Assembly: GCA_035528895.1 (NCBI GenBank) | Contig: DATKXS010000049.1 | Coordinates: 1-8,208 of the forward strand | Source: UBA8522 sp035528895 | GTDB lineage: Bacteria > Acidobacteriota > Aminicenantia > Aminicenantales > UBA8522 | Length of the DNA: 8,208 nucleotides | Direction of reading: 5' to 3' | Shown: one piece after another, positions 7,155-8,208 of the stretch | How the letters are laid out: every line of letters starts with the position of its first letter | Position numbering within the stretch: the first letter of the stretch is position 1 | Program-made: the position numbers and the translations under genes | Notes under the pieces: generated by a model | Seen by the model: the letters and a program-made list of their open reading frames with translations, nothing else | Database searches by the model: none | Told to the model about the DNA's origin: nothing

Positions 7155-7163
7155 ATTATACCA
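7155..7163 (-). promoter_or_regulatory. Extended -10 promoter candidate for the phosphodiesterase operon
   Basis: Read on the minus strand, the gap holds TGGTATAAT: a perfect TATAAT with the TG-N extension. No convincing -35 box lies 16-18 bases further upstream, as is usual for extended -10 promoters. The box ends 14 bases before the ATG at 7140, so initiation 6-8 bases downstream would leave a leader of only about 7 bases. The gap is strikingly AT-rich against GC-rich surroundings. An imperfect 15-base inverted repeat with GGTA/TACC arms (7148-7162) overlaps the box and could be a weak operator, but it may be chance. Confidence 0.55.
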
Positions 7164-7182
7164 TAATCTCAGGCAATCGGGA

Positions 7183-8208
7183 CTATGGACGGTGGGCGTC
7201 GTCTTTGATAACGATCCGGGCGTCGACGACGCGGCAGCCCTGTCCTTTCTCGTAGACGAACAGCGGGTTGATGTCCAGCTCCTGGATGTCCTCGAAATCG
7301 ACGACCAGCTGGGACAGTTTTTTCAGACATTCGGCGATGGCCTCCAGGTCATAGACGGGCCCGCCCCGAAAACCTTCCAGGATCTTGTGGGTCTTTGTCT
7401 TCCTGATCATGGCCAGGGCCGAATATTCACGGATGGGCGCCAGGCGGAAGGAAACATCCTCGAGGGCTTCGACATAGATGCCGCCCAAGCCGAACATCAG
7501 GACCGGCCCGAACTGGAGGTCTCGGCTCATGCCCAGGATGATCTCTTTTCCCGGCCGGGCCATCTTCTCGACGGTGACCCCGGCGATCCGGGCATTCCTT
7601 TTGCGGCGGCGGACGTTTTTCAGAATCTCCCGGTAGGCCTGCCTGACCTCGGCCTCGTCTTTGAGGTCGAGCCGGACAGCGTCAAAATCGAACTTGTGGA
7701 CGACATCGGCCGAGGCGATCTTCAGGACAACCGGAAAGCCGATCTTCCGGGCGGCCTCGGCGGCCTCGCCCTCGGTCCCGGCAAGCCGCGACTCGATCAC
7801 CGGGAAGCGATAGGCCCGGAGAACGTCATAGGCTTCCTGCTCGAGCAGAAACCGACGGCCTTCTTTCTTAACCGCGTCGAAGATCGCTTTGACCTTGACC
7901 TTATCGACGCGATAAGCCCGGGCGCGCGTTTGCGGCCGGCCGCGCCAGAGCGTGAACTTGGCCATTTCGGAGAGGACCCGGGCCGCCGATTCGGGAAAAC
8001 GGTAGTTGGGAATCCCGGCGGCTTCGAGGATCTCGATCCCCTTGGAAACGTCGAAAACGCCGAGAAGACAGCTGACGACCGGCTTCTCGAATTCGCCGGC
8101 GACCTTGACGACCGCCGCCGAGATCTTGTCCACTTCAGTAAAGGCCGTGGAGGTGAGGATGACGATGGCCGAATGGATCTCGCGGTCCTTGAGGACGAAC
8201 CTCAAGGC
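7183..8208 (-). CDS. ADP-forming acyl-CoA (acetyl-CoA) synthetase, alpha-C-terminal plus ATP-grasp beta part (5' end cut by window edge)
   Basis: The visible 341 residues are the C-terminal portion of a fused alpha-beta ADP-forming acyl-CoA synthetase, which converts acyl-CoA, ADP and phosphate to acid, CoA and ATP and is a classic energy-conserving step of peptide and sugar fermenters. Counting from the TTG at 8205, residues 1-85 are the end of the second CoA-ligase subdomain (GIPNYRFPESAARVLSEM). A linker follows, then an ATP-grasp domain of the family's usual type from about 118: LLEQEAYDVLRAY, FPVVLKIASADVVHKFD (conserved His170), VEKMARPGKEIILGMSRD, FGPVLMFGLGGIYVEALEDVSF as separate successive motifs, and DINPLFVYEKG near 311-320 before VVDAR. 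The frame stays open to the right edge, so the TTG is not the true start. The usual GGV after the HK motif reads DAV here. The CoA-binding domain and the alpha phosphohistidine lie outside the window. It ends with TAG at 7185-7183 and is probably a separate transcription unit from the phosphodiesterase genes. Confidence 0.95.
   Translation of the reverse strand, partial: ALRFVLKDREIHSAIVILTSTAFTEVDKISAAVVKVAGEFEKPVVSCLLGVFDVSKGIEILEAAGIPNYRFPESAARVLSEMAKFTLWRGRPQTRARAYRVDKVKVKAIFDAVKKEGRRFLLEQEAYDVLRAYRFPVIESRLAGTEGEAAEAARKIGFPVVLKIASADVVHKFDFDAVRLDLKDEAEVRQAYREILKNVRRRKRNARIAGVTVEKMARPGKEIILGMSRDLQFGPVLMFGLGGIYVEALEDVSFRLAPIREYSALAMIRKTKTHKILEGFRGGPVYDLEAIAECLKKLSQLVVDFEDIQELDINPLFVYEKGQGCRVVDARIVIKDDAHRP

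Noticed and set aside
7141..7182. Rho-independent terminator after the acyl-CoA synthetase gene
   Set aside because: No GC-rich stem followed by a T run is present in the gap; the only inverted repeat has 4-base arms and overlaps the promoter candidate.

Overview
The window is bacterial, GC-rich, and densely coded on the minus strand throughout; every gene I can support reads right to left. Evidence for Bacteria is the use of Shine-Dalgarno sites (AGGAG-type), a twin-arginine signal peptide and a sigma70-like TATAAT box. An ADP-forming acyl-CoA synthetase together with several alkaline-phosphatase-superfamily paralogues would fit an anaerobic, Acidobacteriota/Aminicenantota-like lineage. That placement is an impression from gene style, not a demonstrated assignment. 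There are no RNA genes, mobile elements, CRISPR arrays or gene-free stretches over 300 bases; the longest gap between genes is 42 bases.

Layout from right to left (transcription order): (1) 8208-7183, the C-terminal part of an ADP-forming acyl-CoA synthetase whose 5' end is outside the window. (2) A 42-base AT-rich gap with an extended -10 promoter candidate. (3) A tightly packed run of six genes: a short AlkP-superfamily phosphodiesterase with no export signal (7140-5845), a long AlkP paralogue with an N-terminal signal/membrane anchor (5848-3704), a long AlkP paralogue with a Tat signal (3707-1722), a 63-residue ribbon-helix-helix-like protein (1710-1519), a three-helix membrane protein resembling the YidC/Oxa1/EMC3 (DUF106) superfamily (1519-692), and a class I/II PLP aminotransferase whose C-terminus runs off the left edge (669-1). 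Junctions are ATGA, ATGA, an 11-base gap, TGATG and a 22-base gap, so these genes very probably form one operon.

The three AlkP paralogues all keep the metal- and nucleophile-position residues, so all look catalytically competent, but their N-termini predict three different placements: cytosol, membrane-anchored facing out, and Tat-exported. The two long ones share a central insert of about 160 residues that the short one lacks. A membrane-insertase-like protein and a tiny RHH-like protein with a tail resembling the C-termini of AlkP/sulfatase proteins sit immediately downstream. My inference is an envelope-associated phosphodiesterase or phosphotransferase system acting on an unidentified substrate such as a lipid head group, glycan phosphate or nucleotide-activated precursor. 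The sequence does not reveal the substrate, and the aminotransferase's role in it is unknown.
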